Positions 45,231-53,776 of a stretch of DNA of 64,000 nt are shown piece by piece. Every line of letters starts with the position of its first letter. Position 1 is the first letter of the stretch. The DNA comes from Maritimibacter sp. (lineage in GTDB: Bacteria > Pseudomonadota > Alphaproteobacteria > Rhodobacterales > Rhodobacteraceae), in contig NZVC01000058.1 of the NCBI GenBank assembly GCA_002701395.1, positions 120,432-184,431 of the forward strand. Direction: 5' to 3'. The notes beneath the pieces were generated by a model. The model was given only the letters and a program-made list of their open reading frames with translations, was not told the origin of the DNA and did no database searches. The position numbers and the translations under genes are program-made.

Positions 45231-46253
45231 TTAGTTCGTCTCGGAGACGAGACCCAGCTGACGCAGATAGTCCATGTGGCTTGCGACCAGCGCCTCGGCT
45301 TCCGGCGAGGTGGCGAACTCGGGCCAGGTGGCCTGCGCCGCGTCACGGAAGGCCTGCAGGTCTTCGTCGGACCAGGCGTGGATGGTGACACCCTGTTCCT
45401 TCAGCTGTGCGACGGCCTCGGCGTTGGCCTTCTCGAAGGTCAGCGCGGTGCGCAGGGCCAGCGATTCCATCGCGACCGACATGATGCGGCGGTGATGCTC
45501 GGGCATCCCGTCCCAGACGGCCTTGTTGCAGGTCAGGTGGTCGGACGGCATCGAGTGGAAGCCCGGGAAGTTGGCGTGCTTCACGATGTCGTACAGGCCC
45601 ATGCCCATGTTGTTGGCGATGCCCGACGCGTCGGCGCCGTCGATGATGCCGGTTTCAAGCGCGGTGAAGATCTCGGTGAAGTCCATCACGATGGGCGATG
45701 CGCCCAGCTTTTCGAAGATCTTGGTTTCCATGCCCGGGGGCGACCGAAATTTCCAGTCCTTGAAGTCTTCGGCGTTGCGGATCGGCTTGGACGAGGCCAG
45801 CGATTCCTGGCCATAGACCCACCAACCGACCAGCTGCATGCCGTACTGGTTGTACAGGTCCTGCGCCGCGTCGAGACCGCCGCCGTAGTACAGCCAGCTC
45901 AGCTGCTGGTACGGGGTCGAGTAGCCGCCCATGATGTCGCCGACGAACTGGAACGCGGGGTTCTTGCCGGTCTGGTAGCCGCCGCCGGTCATGTCGCAGT
46001 CGATGATGCCGTTCGACGCCGCGTCGAAGGTCTCGACGGTGGCCACGACCGAGGACGAGTAGAACATCTCGATCTCGATCTCGCCGTTCGACATGGTCTG
46101 GACGTTGTCGATGTATTCCGCCGCCAGCTTGCCCGAAACGGTCTCGGGGGCATAGTGCGTCTGGATACGAAGCGTGGTGCTCTGCGCCAGTGCGGTCGAA
46201 CCGGCAAGCGCAATGGTCCCGGCGGCAAGCGCCGCCTTGCAAAACGTGTTCAT
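45231..46253 (-). CDS. dctP: TRAP transporter substrate-binding protein
   Basis: 340 residues. Signal peptide ends GSTALA before QSTTL. Family features include TLRIQTHYAPETVSG, the arginine region KDWKFRSPPGMETK that holds carboxylate ligands, and IIDGADASGIANNMGMGLYD. Periplasmic; ligand probably a sugar acid or other carboxylate, judging from neighbours. GGGAGGAG precedes ATG. First gene of dctPQM; divergent from a GntR regulator. Confidence 0.92.
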   Translation of the reverse strand: MNTFCKAALAAGTIALAGSTALAQSTTLRIQTHYAPETVSGKLAAEYIDNVQTMSNGEIEIEMFYSSSVVATVETFDAASNGIIDCDMTGGGYQTGKNPAFQFVGDIMGGYSTPYQQLSWLYYGGGLDAAQDLYNQYGMQLVGWWVYGQESLASSKPIRNAEDFKDWKFRSPPGMETKIFEKLGASPIVMDFTEIFTALETGIIDGADASGIANNMGMGLYDIVKHANFPGFHSMPSDHLTCNKAVWDGMPEHHRRIMSVAMESLALRTALTFEKANAEAVAQLKEQGVTIHAWSDEDLQAFRDAAQATWPEFATSPEAEALVASHMDYLRQLGLVSETN

Positions 46254-46361
46254 AGGTCTCCTCCCAGTTTCCGGCGCGCTCCGGGCTCCCCCCCGGTTGC
46301 CGCCAACACCGGAGTTGTAACAAGCCCGTTAGCCCACGCAAACAAAAAATCGCCATTCCCC

Positions 46362-46377
46362 GAAATTTTGAAATTTC
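46362..46377. promoter_or_regulatory. Palindromic operator upstream of dctP
   Basis: GAAATT (46362-46367), TTGA, AATTTC (46372-46377). A second looser palindrome TTGAA...TTCAA is at 46387-46404. They are in the divergent space between dctP and the GntR gene, the likely target for that regulator. Confidence 0.5.
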
Positions 46378-46445
46378 ATTGCATCGTTGAATTTTCTGTT
46401 TCAATCTCGCTGAGAAACCATGCAAACCACCGCGAAGACCGCCAA

Positions 46446-47120
46446 TTGAAGCACCAGACACCCGACATCCTGAACCAGATGCGCGACCGTCTGATCATGG
46501 CGCATTACCGGCTGGGCCAGAAACTGCGCCCGTCCGAGATCGCCGGCGACTTCGGCGTGTCGGCCAACACGATCCGCGAGATCATGGTCCGGCTGTCGAC
46601 GGAAGGGTTGCTCGACTACGAGGATCAGCGCGGGTTCCGCGTGGTGTCCTCGTCGGACCGCCTGCTGCACGACATCACCGAGTTTCGCATCGTTCTGGAA
46701 AAAACGGGCGTCGAGCGGTCGATTGCCCGCGGCGGCATCGAGTGGGAAGCCCAGATGACCGCGGCGCATCACAAGCTGTCGCATATCGAAAACCGCATTC
46801 GCCGCACCGGCGACGTGGTCGGCGTCCTCAAGCACTGGAGCGACGCCGAACTCGACTTTCATCTGTCGCTTATGGGCGCCGCCGAGATGCCGGTTCTGCG
46901 GCAGAATTTCCGCACCATCTATGCCCGGTTCCGCCAGCAGATCGTGTCCCCCGACCGCAGCTACGCGCACCGCGACGGCAACATCGTCGAACACCAGCGC
47001 ATCCTCGAAGCCGCGCTCGACCGCGACGTGGCCGCCAGCCTGGACGCGATCCACAGCCATCTTTGCCGGAACCTGCTGCCGACGCCGGACACCGCCCCCC
47101 GCGTGTCAGAGGCAGGCTAA
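46446..47120 (+). CDS. GntR-family regulator with FCD domain
   Basis: 224 residues from TTG 46446, chosen so that the winged helix is complete; ATG 46479 would cut it. N-terminal helix-turn-helix: LIMAHYRLGQKLRPSEIAGDFGVSANTIREIMVRLSTEG. C-terminal FCD helices with acidic and histidine residues for a metal-bound ligand (DAELDFHLSL, HRDGNIVEHQRIL). Probably a repressor of the TRAP genes that responds to a sugar acid. Divergent from dctP. Confidence 0.85.
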   Translation: MKHQTPDILNQMRDRLIMAHYRLGQKLRPSEIAGDFGVSANTIREIMVRLSTEGLLDYEDQRGFRVVSSSDRLLHDITEFRIVLEKTGVERSIARGGIEWEAQMTAAHHKLSHIENRIRRTGDVVGVLKHWSDAELDFHLSLMGAAEMPVLRQNFRTIYARFRQQIVSPDRSYAHRDGNIVEHQRILEAALDRDVAASLDAIHSHLCRNLLPTPDTAPRVSEAG

Positions 47121-47144
47121 GGGCGCGCCTTATGAAGGCCGGGT

Positions 47145-47272
47145 GCGAGGGGCCAGCCCCTCGCGCACCCCGGGATATTTCCCGACCAAAGACGGGGCGG
47201 ACCGCCCTGCTTCTTCTCTTCGGAAATACCTCGGGGGAGTCGCGCGAACCGCGCGACGGGGGCAGCGCCCCC
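47145..47272. repeat. Intergenic hairpin element, copy 4 (left type B plus right half)
   Basis: Hairpin GCGAGGGGC/GCCCCTCGC (47145-47164), then GGGATATTT and GACCAAAGACGGGG; right half CTTCTTCTCTT, AAATACCTC, stem GTCGCGCG/CGCGCGAC (47239-47257) and GGGGGC/GCCCCC (47258-47272). Between two convergent gene ends. Confidence 0.9.
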
Positions 47273-47297
47273 ATCGCCCGGCCCGAGGCGCACGCCC

Positions 47298-48272
47298 TCA
47301 GTCGGTCAGGTAATCCTCGATATAGGCGCGCACGATGGCGTCGAAATCGGCGTCCGCACGGAATCCCAGCGCCAGCGCCCGCGCGGGGTCGAAGTCACGG
47401 GCCCAGCCGCCGACGATCCGCTGGATCGTCTCGTTCGGTTCGTGCCGGATCAGGGCCACCGCCTTGTCGCCCGCCGCCGCCCGCAGGGACTCGATCTGCT
47501 CGGCCACGGTGCAGCTGACCCCCGGCATCGACAGCGCGCGGTTGTCGCCCAGCAGCGCGGTGTCCAGCCCCGCGGCGTGGATCAGGAAGCCGACGGCGGC
47601 ACGGGGCGAGGCGTGCCAGTGGCGGACCGACTCGTCCACCGGCAGGATCGCCTCCTGCCCGTTCAGCGGTTCGCGGATGATGCCCGAGAAGAAGGACGAC
47701 GCGGCGAGGTTCGGCTTGCCGGGACGCACGACGATGGTGGGCAGCCGGATCGACACAGCCTCGACGATGCCGCGGCGGCCAAGGTCGTTCATCATCAGCT
47801 CGGCGCAGGCCTTCTGGGCGCCGTAGGACGTTTGCGGCGTCAGCGGCTGATCGTCCGGAATCTGATCCGGGAACGGCGGTCCGAACACCGCGATGGACGA
47901 TGTGAACACCACCCGAGGCACATAGGCGCCGCCGGACACGCGGTGCTCTTCTTCCAGCTTCATGCCGAAGTGCAGGAAAGCCGCACCGTTGATCAGCCAG
48001 CCCTTCTGGAAATCCGACTCCGACTCGCCCGACACGATCGCCGCAAGATGGAAGATCACGTCGTAGCGCGCCGCCACCAGCGCATCGATGTCGGCGAAAT
48101 TGCCAAGCTGGCCGACGATCCGTTCCGCCGCCGGGGCGCCGCCCTCGGGATAGGCCATGTCGAACAGCGTCACCTCGATGTCGGTGTCCCCGTCCAGCCC
48201 CTCCACGCTCAGCCGGTGGGCCAGTTTCTGGCCGACCATGCCGCCGCCACCGATGATCAGAACCCTGCGCAT
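47298..48272 (-). CDS. denD: D-erythronate dehydrogenase-like SDR (DenD family)
   Basis: 324 residues from ATG 48272 behind GGAGGAG. Extended SDR with glycine motif IIGGGGMVGQKLA and active-site Tyr/Lys in SYGAQKACAEL, Ser in FTSSIAVFG. The stretches HLAAIVSGESESDF and IRLPTIVVRPGKPN are like DenD, which oxidises D-erythronate. The partner genes otnK/otnC are not here, so the substrate may differ. Divergent from the SDR-dehydratase operon. Confidence 0.75.
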   Translation of the reverse strand: MRRVLIIGGGGMVGQKLAHRLSVEGLDGDTDIEVTLFDMAYPEGGAPAAERIVGQLGNFADIDALVAARYDVIFHLAAIVSGESESDFQKGWLINGAAFLHFGMKLEEEHRVSGGAYVPRVVFTSSIAVFGPPFPDQIPDDQPLTPQTSYGAQKACAELMMNDLGRRGIVEAVSIRLPTIVVRPGKPNLAASSFFSGIIREPLNGQEAILPVDESVRHWHASPRAAVGFLIHAAGLDTALLGDNRALSMPGVSCTVAEQIESLRAAAGDKAVALIRHEPNETIQRIVGGWARDFDPARALALGFRADADFDAIVRAYIEDYLTD

Positions 48273-48300
48273 TGCCACTCTCCTCCGCGTGCCGTGTCAT

Positions 48301-48330
48301 TCGCCGGCGACCCTAGCTTTTTGCAAAGCT
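48301..48330. promoter_or_regulatory. Palindromes between denD and the SDR operon
   Basis: TCGCCGGCGA (48301-48310) is a perfect palindrome, and AGCTTT, TTGC, AAAGCT (48315-48330) is a 16-bp inverted repeat with the same 6-4-6 layout as the dctP operator. Both lie in the 138-bp divergent promoter region. Confidence 0.45.
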
Positions 48331-48410
48331 TTGGAATAGGCCTGATGTGCGCTAACGGAAACCGGACCGGATGCGCCCGATCCGACTAGCGTTCCATTGG
48401 GAGGAAATGC

Positions 48411-49148
48411 ATGACGAAACAACGCCTTGAGGGCAAGCGCGCGCTTGTGACCGCAGCGGGCCAAGGGATCGGGCTGGCCTCGGTGCTGGCGATGGCCGAG
48501 GCGGGCGCGACGGTGTTCGCGACCGACGTGAACGAGGGCGCGCTGGCCGAAATCGACCATCCGAACATCGAGACCTTCGCGCTGAACGTGCTTGACGACG
48601 CAAGCGTGAAAGCCGGGATCGAGAAGGCGCAGCCGGATGTCCTTTTCAACTGCGCGGGCTACGTGCACAACGGAACGATCCTCGAGGCGACGGACGACGA
48701 TTGGGATTTCGCGTTCGACCTGAACGCCAAGGCGCAGTTCCACACCATTCGCGCGGCGCTGCCCGGAATGCTGGAACGCGGCGGCGGTTCGATCATCAAC
48801 ATGTCCTCGGTGGCCTCGTCGGTCACCGCGCCGCCCAACCGGTTCATTTACACCGCGTCCAAGGCGGCCGTGGTCGGCATCACCAAGTCCGTCGCGATGG
48901 ACTATGTAACCAAGGGCATTCGCTGCAACTGCATCTGCCCCGGCACCGTCGACAGCCCTTCGTTGCACGAACGCCTGAAGGCGACGGGCGACTACGAAGC
49001 GGCACTGGCCGCCTTCAACGCACGCCAGCCGATGGGCCGCATCGCCCGGGCCGAGGAGATCGCCGCACTGGTCGTCTACCTTGCATCCGACGAGTCCAGC
49101 TACACAACAGGTCAGGCGCACGTCATCGACGGCGGCTGGTCGATCTGA
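48411..49148 (+). CDS. Short-chain dehydrogenase (keto-deoxy sugar-acid dehydrogenase-like)
   Basis: 245 residues. Classical SDR: cofactor motif TAAGQGIGLAS, structural NCAG, and catalytic Ser/Tyr/Lys in MSSVASS and YTASKAAV. The C-terminal QAHVIDGGWSI and RCNCICPGTVDSPSL resemble 2-keto-3-deoxy-L-fuconate dehydrogenase. GGGAGG precedes ATG. It leads an operon with a dehydratase, FAH hydrolase and hydroxyacid dehydrogenase, so it likely makes the 2,4-diketo intermediate. Confidence 0.82.
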   Translation: MTKQRLEGKRALVTAAGQGIGLASVLAMAEAGATVFATDVNEGALAEIDHPNIETFALNVLDDASVKAGIEKAQPDVLFNCAGYVHNGTILEATDDDWDFAFDLNAKAQFHTIRAALPGMLERGGGSIINMSSVASSVTAPPNRFIYTASKAAVVGITKSVAMDYVTKGIRCNCICPGTVDSPSLHERLKATGDYEAALAAFNARQPMGRIARAEEIAALVVYLASDESSYTTGQAHVIDGGWSI

Positions 49149-49163
49149 CGGGGACGAAAGAAC

Positions 49164-50948
49164 ATGACCGACAAACCGAAACTGCGTTCTCGCCAGTGGT
49201 TCAACAACCCGGACGACCGCGAGATGACCGCCCTGTACCTTGAACGGTACCTGAACTACGGCCTGACCCGCGAAGAGCTGCAGTCCGACAAGCCGATCAT
49301 CGGCATCGCCCAGACCGGCAGCGACCTGTCGCCCTGCAACCGGCACCACATCGAGCTGTCCAAGCGGGTACGTGACGGCATCACGGCGGCCGGCGGCACC
49401 ACGATGGAGATCCCGGTTCACCCGATTCAGGAAACCGGCAAGCGTCCGACCGCGTCGCTCGACCGCAACCTTGCCTATCTAAGCCTCGTCGAGTCGCTGT
49501 TCGGCTACCCGATCGACGGCGTCGTGCTGAACATCGGCTGCGACAAGACCACCCCTGCCCTGCTGATGGCCTGCGCCACCGTGGGCATTCCCGCCATCGC
49601 CTTGTCGGTCGGCCCGATGCTGAACGGCTGGTTCCGCGGCGAGCGGACCGGGTCCGGCACCATCGTCTGGAAGGCGCGCGAACTGCACGCCGCGGGCGAG
49701 ATCGACGACGACCAGTTCATGGAACTGGTGGCCTCGTCCGCGCCCTCGACCGGCTATTGCAACACGATGGGCACCGCGACCACGATGAACAGCCTCGCCG
49801 AGGCGCTTGGCATGCAGCTTCCCGGCTCTGCCGCGATTCCCGCGCCCTACCGCGAGCGCGGCCAGATCGCCTATCAGACCGGCAAGCGCATCGTCGAAAT
49901 GGTCGAGGAAGACCTGACGCCGAAGAAGATCATGACCCGCGAGGCGTTCGAGAACGCGATCGTGGTGAACTCGGCCATCGGCGGCTCGACCAACGCGCCG
50001 ATCCACCTGAACGGCGTCGCGCGGCACCTTGGTGTCGAACTGGACAACGACGATTGGCAGCGGCTGGGCTACAAGGTGCCGCTGCTGGTGAACCTGCAGC
50101 CCGCCGGTGAGTATCTGGGCGAGGATTATCACCGCGCAGGCGGTGTTCCGGCCGTGATCGCCGAACTGCTGGAAGCCGGGCTGCTGCCGCACCCGGACGC
50201 GCTGACCGCGAACGGCAAGTCGATGCGCGAGAACTGCGAAGGCAAGCGGTCGATCAACACCGACGTGATCAAGACCGTCGACGCGCCGATGCTGAAGGAC
50301 GCGGGCTTCCTGAACCTCAAGGGCAACCTGTTCGACAGCGCGATCATGAAAACCAGCGTGATCTCGCAAGAGTTCCGCAGCCGCTATCTTGAGAACCCGG
50401 ACGATCCGATGGCCTTCGAGGGCCGCGCGATCGTGTTCGATTCGATCGAGGACTATCACAAGCGGATCGACGACCCCGCGCTGGACATCGACGAAAACTG
50501 CATCCTGATCATGCGCGGCGCAGGCCCCATCGGGTATCCCGGCGGCGCCGAGGTCGTGAACATGCGTCCCCCCGCCTACCTGCTGAAAAAGGGCATCAAG
50601 GCGCTGCCCTGTGTCGGCGACGGGCGTCAGTCCGGCACCTCCGGGTCGCCCTCGATCCTGAACGCCTCGCCCGAGGCGGCGGATGGCGGCGGCCTTGGAC
50701 TGGTGCAGACCGGCGACCGTGTGCGGATCGACCTGAACAAGTGCACCGCGGACATGGACGTGCCGGCGGATGAACTGGCGAGCCGCGCCGCTGGGTTGGG
50801 AACGCACCCCTACGCGCCCGACAGCCAGTCGCCGTGGCAGGAGATCTTCCGCGAGAAGGTCGAGCCGTTCTCGAAAGGCATGACCCTGAAGGGGGCCGAC
50901 GCCTACAAGGACATCGCCCGCAAGTACACGCCCCGCGACAACCACTGA
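49164..50948 (+). CDS. IlvD/Edd-family aldonic-acid dehydratase
   Basis: 594 residues. Iron-sulfur dehydratase with cysteines in [25 protein letters not shown] and [15 protein letters not shown], and the C-terminal [29 protein letters not shown] loop. It resembles L-arabinonate/D-xylonate dehydratases rather than dihydroxy-acid dehydratase ([13 protein letters not shown]). Converts a sugar acid to a 2-keto-3-deoxy acid. Starts 15 bases after the SDR. Confidence 0.87.
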   Translation: MTDKPKLRSRQWFNNPDDREMTALYLERYLNYGLTREELQSDKPIIGIAQTGSDLSPCNRHHIELSKRVRDGITAAGGTTMEIPVHPIQETGKRPTASLDRNLAYLSLVESLFGYPIDGVVLNIGCDKTTPALLMACATVGIPAIALSVGPMLNGWFRGERTGSGTIVWKARELHAAGEIDDDQFMELVASSAPSTGYCNTMGTATTMNSLAEALGMQLPGSAAIPAPYRERGQIAYQTGKRIVEMVEEDLTPKKIMTREAFENAIVVNSAIGGSTNAPIHLNGVARHLGVELDNDDWQRLGYKVPLLVNLQPAGEYLGEDYHRAGGVPAVIAELLEAGLLPHPDALTANGKSMRENCEGKRSINTDVIKTVDAPMLKDAGFLNLKGNLFDSAIMKTSVISQEFRSRYLENPDDPMAFEGRAIVFDSIEDYHKRIDDPALDIDENCILIMRGAGPIGYPGGAEVVNMRPPAYLLKKGIKALPCVGDGRQSGTSGSPSILNASPEAADGGGLGLVQTGDRVRIDLNKCTADMDVPADELASRAAGLGTHPYAPDSQSPWQEIFREKVEPFSKGMTLKGADAYKDIARKYTPRDNH

Positions 50949-51014
50949 TCTGAAACACACCTGAATTTTCGATGAAGATTCGCCGACCACCGGCGAAATG
51001 AGAGGAGACTGACC

Positions 51015-51863
51015 ATGAAACTGTGCCGCTACGGAGCCCCCGGCGAAGAAAAGCCCGGCCTGATCGACGCCGACGGCAACCTGCGCGACCTTTCGCCCCA
51101 CGTGCCCGACATCGCGGGCAACGCGCTGTCCGACGAAGGGCTGGCCCGCCTGCGCGGGATCGACGTGAACTCGCTGTCGATCGTGCAGACCACGCCGCGC
51201 TTCGGCCCCTGCGTCGGCGGCACCCGCAAGTTCATGTGCATCGGCCTGAACTATTCCGACCACGCCGCCGAAACCGGCGCCGACATCCCCGAGAACCCGA
51301 TCCTGTTCATGAAGGCCATCTCGGCCATCGTGGGCCCGAACGACGACGTGGTGATGCCGCGCGGCTCGACCCACACCGACTGGGAAGTCGAACTGGGCGT
51401 CGTGATCGGCAAGCGCTGCAAATACGTGTCCGAGGAAGACGCCTTGGACTACGTCGCGGGCTATTGCACGATCAACGACGTGTCCGAACGCCACTTCCAG
51501 GCGAAGATCTCGGGCCAGTGGACCAAGGGCAAGTCCTGTGACACCTTCGGCCCGACCGGCCCGTGGCTGGTGACCCGCGACGAGATCGAGGATGTTCAGA
51601 ACCTCGACATGTGGCTCGATGTGAACGGCAAGCGGATGCAGACCGGGAACACCAACACGATGATCTTCACCGTGGCGCAGATCATCAGCCACCTCAGCCA
51701 GTTGTTCACGCTGGAACCGGGCGACGTGATCTCGACCGGCACGCCTCCGGGTGTCGGCATGGGCATCAAGCCCGAGCCGGTCTACCTGAAGGAAGGCGAC
51801 GTGATGGAGCTGGAAATCGCCGGTCTCGGCAAACAGCGCCAGACCGTGAAGGCCGACGCATGA
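51015..51863 (+). CDS. Fumarylacetoacetate hydrolase-family diketo-acid hydrolase
   Basis: 282 residues. Metal-binding pattern of the FAH fold: CIGLNYSDHAAE, DWEVELGVVIG, DVSERHFQ, and STGTPPGVGMG. Closest in motif to 2,4-diketo-3-deoxy-L-fuconate hydrolase and ureidoglycolate lyase-like proteins. Expected to split a 2,4-diketo acid into pyruvate plus a hydroxy acid. GAGGAG precedes ATG; the stop overlaps the next start (ATGA). Confidence 0.85.
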   Translation: MKLCRYGAPGEEKPGLIDADGNLRDLSPHVPDIAGNALSDEGLARLRGIDVNSLSIVQTTPRFGPCVGGTRKFMCIGLNYSDHAAETGADIPENPILFMKAISAIVGPNDDVVMPRGSTHTDWEVELGVVIGKRCKYVSEEDALDYVAGYCTINDVSERHFQAKISGQWTKGKSCDTFGPTGPWLVTRDEIEDVQNLDMWLDVNGKRMQTGNTNTMIFTVAQIISHLSQLFTLEPGDVISTGTPPGVGMGIKPEPVYLKEGDVMELEIAGLGKQRQTVKADA

Positions 51864-52807
51864 GCGGCGGGCCGGACGCCATCGTTCTGGGCACCGTGAC
51901 CGATCGGATGCGCGCCCGGCTCGACGAGAAATTCACTGTCCATGCTGTCGGCACGGACAGTGTCCCGGAGGCGCTTCTCGGCGCCTCCTACATTTGCTGC
52001 GGTCAGGGCGGCGCGTCCGTCCGGGCCGACCTGATCGACGCCATGCCCGAGCTGAAGATCATCTCGAACTTCGGCGTCGGCTACGACAACGTCGACGCGG
52101 CGCACGCGGCGTCGAAGGGCGTGGTCGTGTCGCACACGCCCGACGTCCTGAACGACGAGGTCGCGAACACCGCGATCCTTCTGATGCTCGCCTCCGCGCG
52201 CAACTTCCGCCATGACGAAGACTGGGCCCGGTCCGGAACGTGGGAAAAGCAAGGCGCCGCGCCGCTCTCCCGCTCGGTGAAGGGCGCGACCGTCGGCATC
52301 CTCGGCCTGGGCCGCATCGGCGAGGCGCTGGCCGAAAAGCTCGGCGCCTTCGGGGTGACGGTTGTCTACCACAACCGCTCTGAAAAGCCGGTGCCTTACA
52401 CGTACTATGGCGATCTTGTCGAGATGGCCCGCGACGCGGACATCCTGATCTCGGTCGCCCCCGGCGGCGCGTCGACGCATCACATCGTGAATGCCGAGGT
52501 GCTTAAGGCGCTGGGACCCGACGGTCTGCTGGTCAACGTGGGCCGTGGCAGCGTGGTGGACGAAGCCGCCCTCGTCGCGGCGCTGTCCTCGGGCACGCTC
52601 GGCGCGGCCGCGCTGGATGTGTTCGAACACGAGCCCAAGATCCCCGATGCGCTGAAGGCGATGGACAACGTCGTACTGCTGCCCCACGTCGGCAGCGCCA
52701 CCGTCGAGACCCGCGCCGCGATGGGCGACCTCGTGGTCGACAACCTCATCGCCATGCTCGAAACCGGCAAGGCACGCACGCCTGTGCCGGAATGTCGCGA
52801 CATCTGA
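51860..52807 (+). CDS. D-2-hydroxyacid dehydrogenase (glyoxylate/hydroxypyruvate reductase-like)
   Basis: 315 residues from ATG 51860. NAD(P) motif GILGLGRIGEALA, catalytic Arg in NVGRGSVVDEAAL, Glu/His pair in DVFEHEP and LLPHVGSAT. Coupled to the FAH gene, so it likely processes the hydroxy acid or glyoxylate released by it. Last gene of the four-gene operon, followed by hairpin element copy 5. Confidence 0.88.
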   Translation: MSGGPDAIVLGTVTDRMRARLDEKFTVHAVGTDSVPEALLGASYICCGQGGASVRADLIDAMPELKIISNFGVGYDNVDAAHAASKGVVVSHTPDVLNDEVANTAILLMLASARNFRHDEDWARSGTWEKQGAAPLSRSVKGATVGILGLGRIGEALAEKLGAFGVTVVYHNRSEKPVPYTYYGDLVEMARDADILISVAPGGASTHHIVNAEVLKALGPDGLLVNVGRGSVVDEAALVAALSSGTLGAAALDVFEHEPKIPDALKAMDNVVLLPHVGSATVETRAAMGDLVVDNLIAMLETGKARTPVPECRDI

Positions 52808-52819
52808 CCGATGACGGAA

Positions 52820-52948
52820 GCGAGGGGCCAGCCCCTCGCGCTCCCCGAGGTATTTGAAAAGAGAAGAAACAGGACGGTCTGGTCCCTTCTTCTCTTTCAA
52901 AATACCTCCGGGGAGTCGCACCTTGGGTGCGACGGGGGCAGCGCCCCC
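52820..52948. repeat. Intergenic hairpin element, copy 5 (complete)
   Basis: GCGAGGGGC/GCCCCTCGC (52820-52839); arms GAGGTATTT..AGAGAAGAA (52847-52868) and its inverse (52887-52908) with two mismatches; stem GTCGCACC/GGTGCGAC (52915-52933); hairpin GGGGGC/GCCCCC (52934-52948). Lies between convergent gene ends. Confidence 0.92.
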
Positions 52949-52956
52949 GCTGCCGG

Positions 52957-53673
52957 TCAGGGCCGCGCGTCCGGCCCCAGGTCTTCGGCCAGCCGCGCCA
53001 TGACGCCCTGCGTCTTCAAGCCGGCGGGGATCTGCGGGCAGATCCGGACCTCGATGGTTCCGGGGTATCTCAGCCACGATCCGTAGGGCCAGAGATCGCC
53101 CGAGTTCAACGTCACCGGGACGCAGGGCACGCCCATCTGCCGGTAAAGCACCGCGACGCCAGACTGCAGCCGGTCGCGCCGCTCGGGGTGGCGCGTGCCG
53201 GACGGGAAGATCAGCACGCTTCGGCCCGCCTTTGCGGACGCCTTTGCCGCCGCGAACGATCGCCGCGCCGCGTCAAGATCGCCGCTGCGATCGATGCCGA
53301 TGTAGCCCAGCTTGCGCGCGATGGACCCGGCAATCGGATAGGTCAGGATTTCCTGCTTCAGCATCACCGCCGGGTTGCCCAGCCGCACCGGCAGGAACAG
53401 CGTCTCCCACATCGCTTCGTGTCGGGCCGCCACAAGGCAGGGGCCGTCCGGCAGGTTCTCTGTCCCGGTCAGCCGTACCCTTTGGCCGCAGACGACCCGC
53501 AGAAGCCAAAGCTGTATCGCGACATAGGCGCGGACCACCGGCCAGCACCATGATCGTGGTGCGGCCAAAAGCACGATGGCCGGGAAGAACAGCAGGGACA
53601 CGACGACGCGCAGCACGACATACACCGCTGTCCGTGCTCTGACGCTTGCCAGTGAGTGGCTTGGGCTGGTCAT
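52957..53673 (-). CDS. 1-acyl-sn-glycerol-3-phosphate acyltransferase (PlsC-like)
   Basis: 238 residues with an N-terminal membrane segment (VVSLLFFPAIVLLAA). Acyltransferase motifs: ARHEAMWET, an HX4E form instead of HX4D (common, as I recall, in alphaproteobacterial members), then GYIGIDRS, and FPSGTRHPE. Transfers an acyl chain to lysophosphatidate, or to a lyso-ornithine lipid (OlsA). Starts at the far end, with the stop 9 bases from hairpin copy 5. Confidence 0.87.
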   Translation of the reverse strand: MTSPSHSLASVRARTAVYVVLRVVVSLLFFPAIVLLAAPRSWCWPVVRAYVAIQLWLLRVVCGQRVRLTGTENLPDGPCLVAARHEAMWETLFLPVRLGNPAVMLKQEILTYPIAGSIARKLGYIGIDRSGDLDAARRSFAAAKASAKAGRSVLIFPSGTRHPERRDRLQSGVAVLYRQMGVPCVPVTLNSGDLWPYGSWLRYPGTIEVRICPQIPAGLKTQGVMARLAEDLGPDARP

Positions 53674-53776
53674 GGGTCCTGCATTTCCGGCGCCGGTGAG
53701 TGAGCCAGGGCGCCGCGCCTTATCGCGCAGTGCGCGTGGCGGTGCAACGTGGGCTGGCGCGGGCCGGGGGCGAGGA

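Noticed and set aside
45201..46445. Long 5' extension of the GntR frame upstream of 46446
   Set aside because: It is antisense to dctP, and the winged-helix begins only after TTG 46446.
49479..51692. 737-codon minus-strand frame opposite the dehydratase and FAH genes
   Set aside because: Shadow of two strong genes; no start signal or family.
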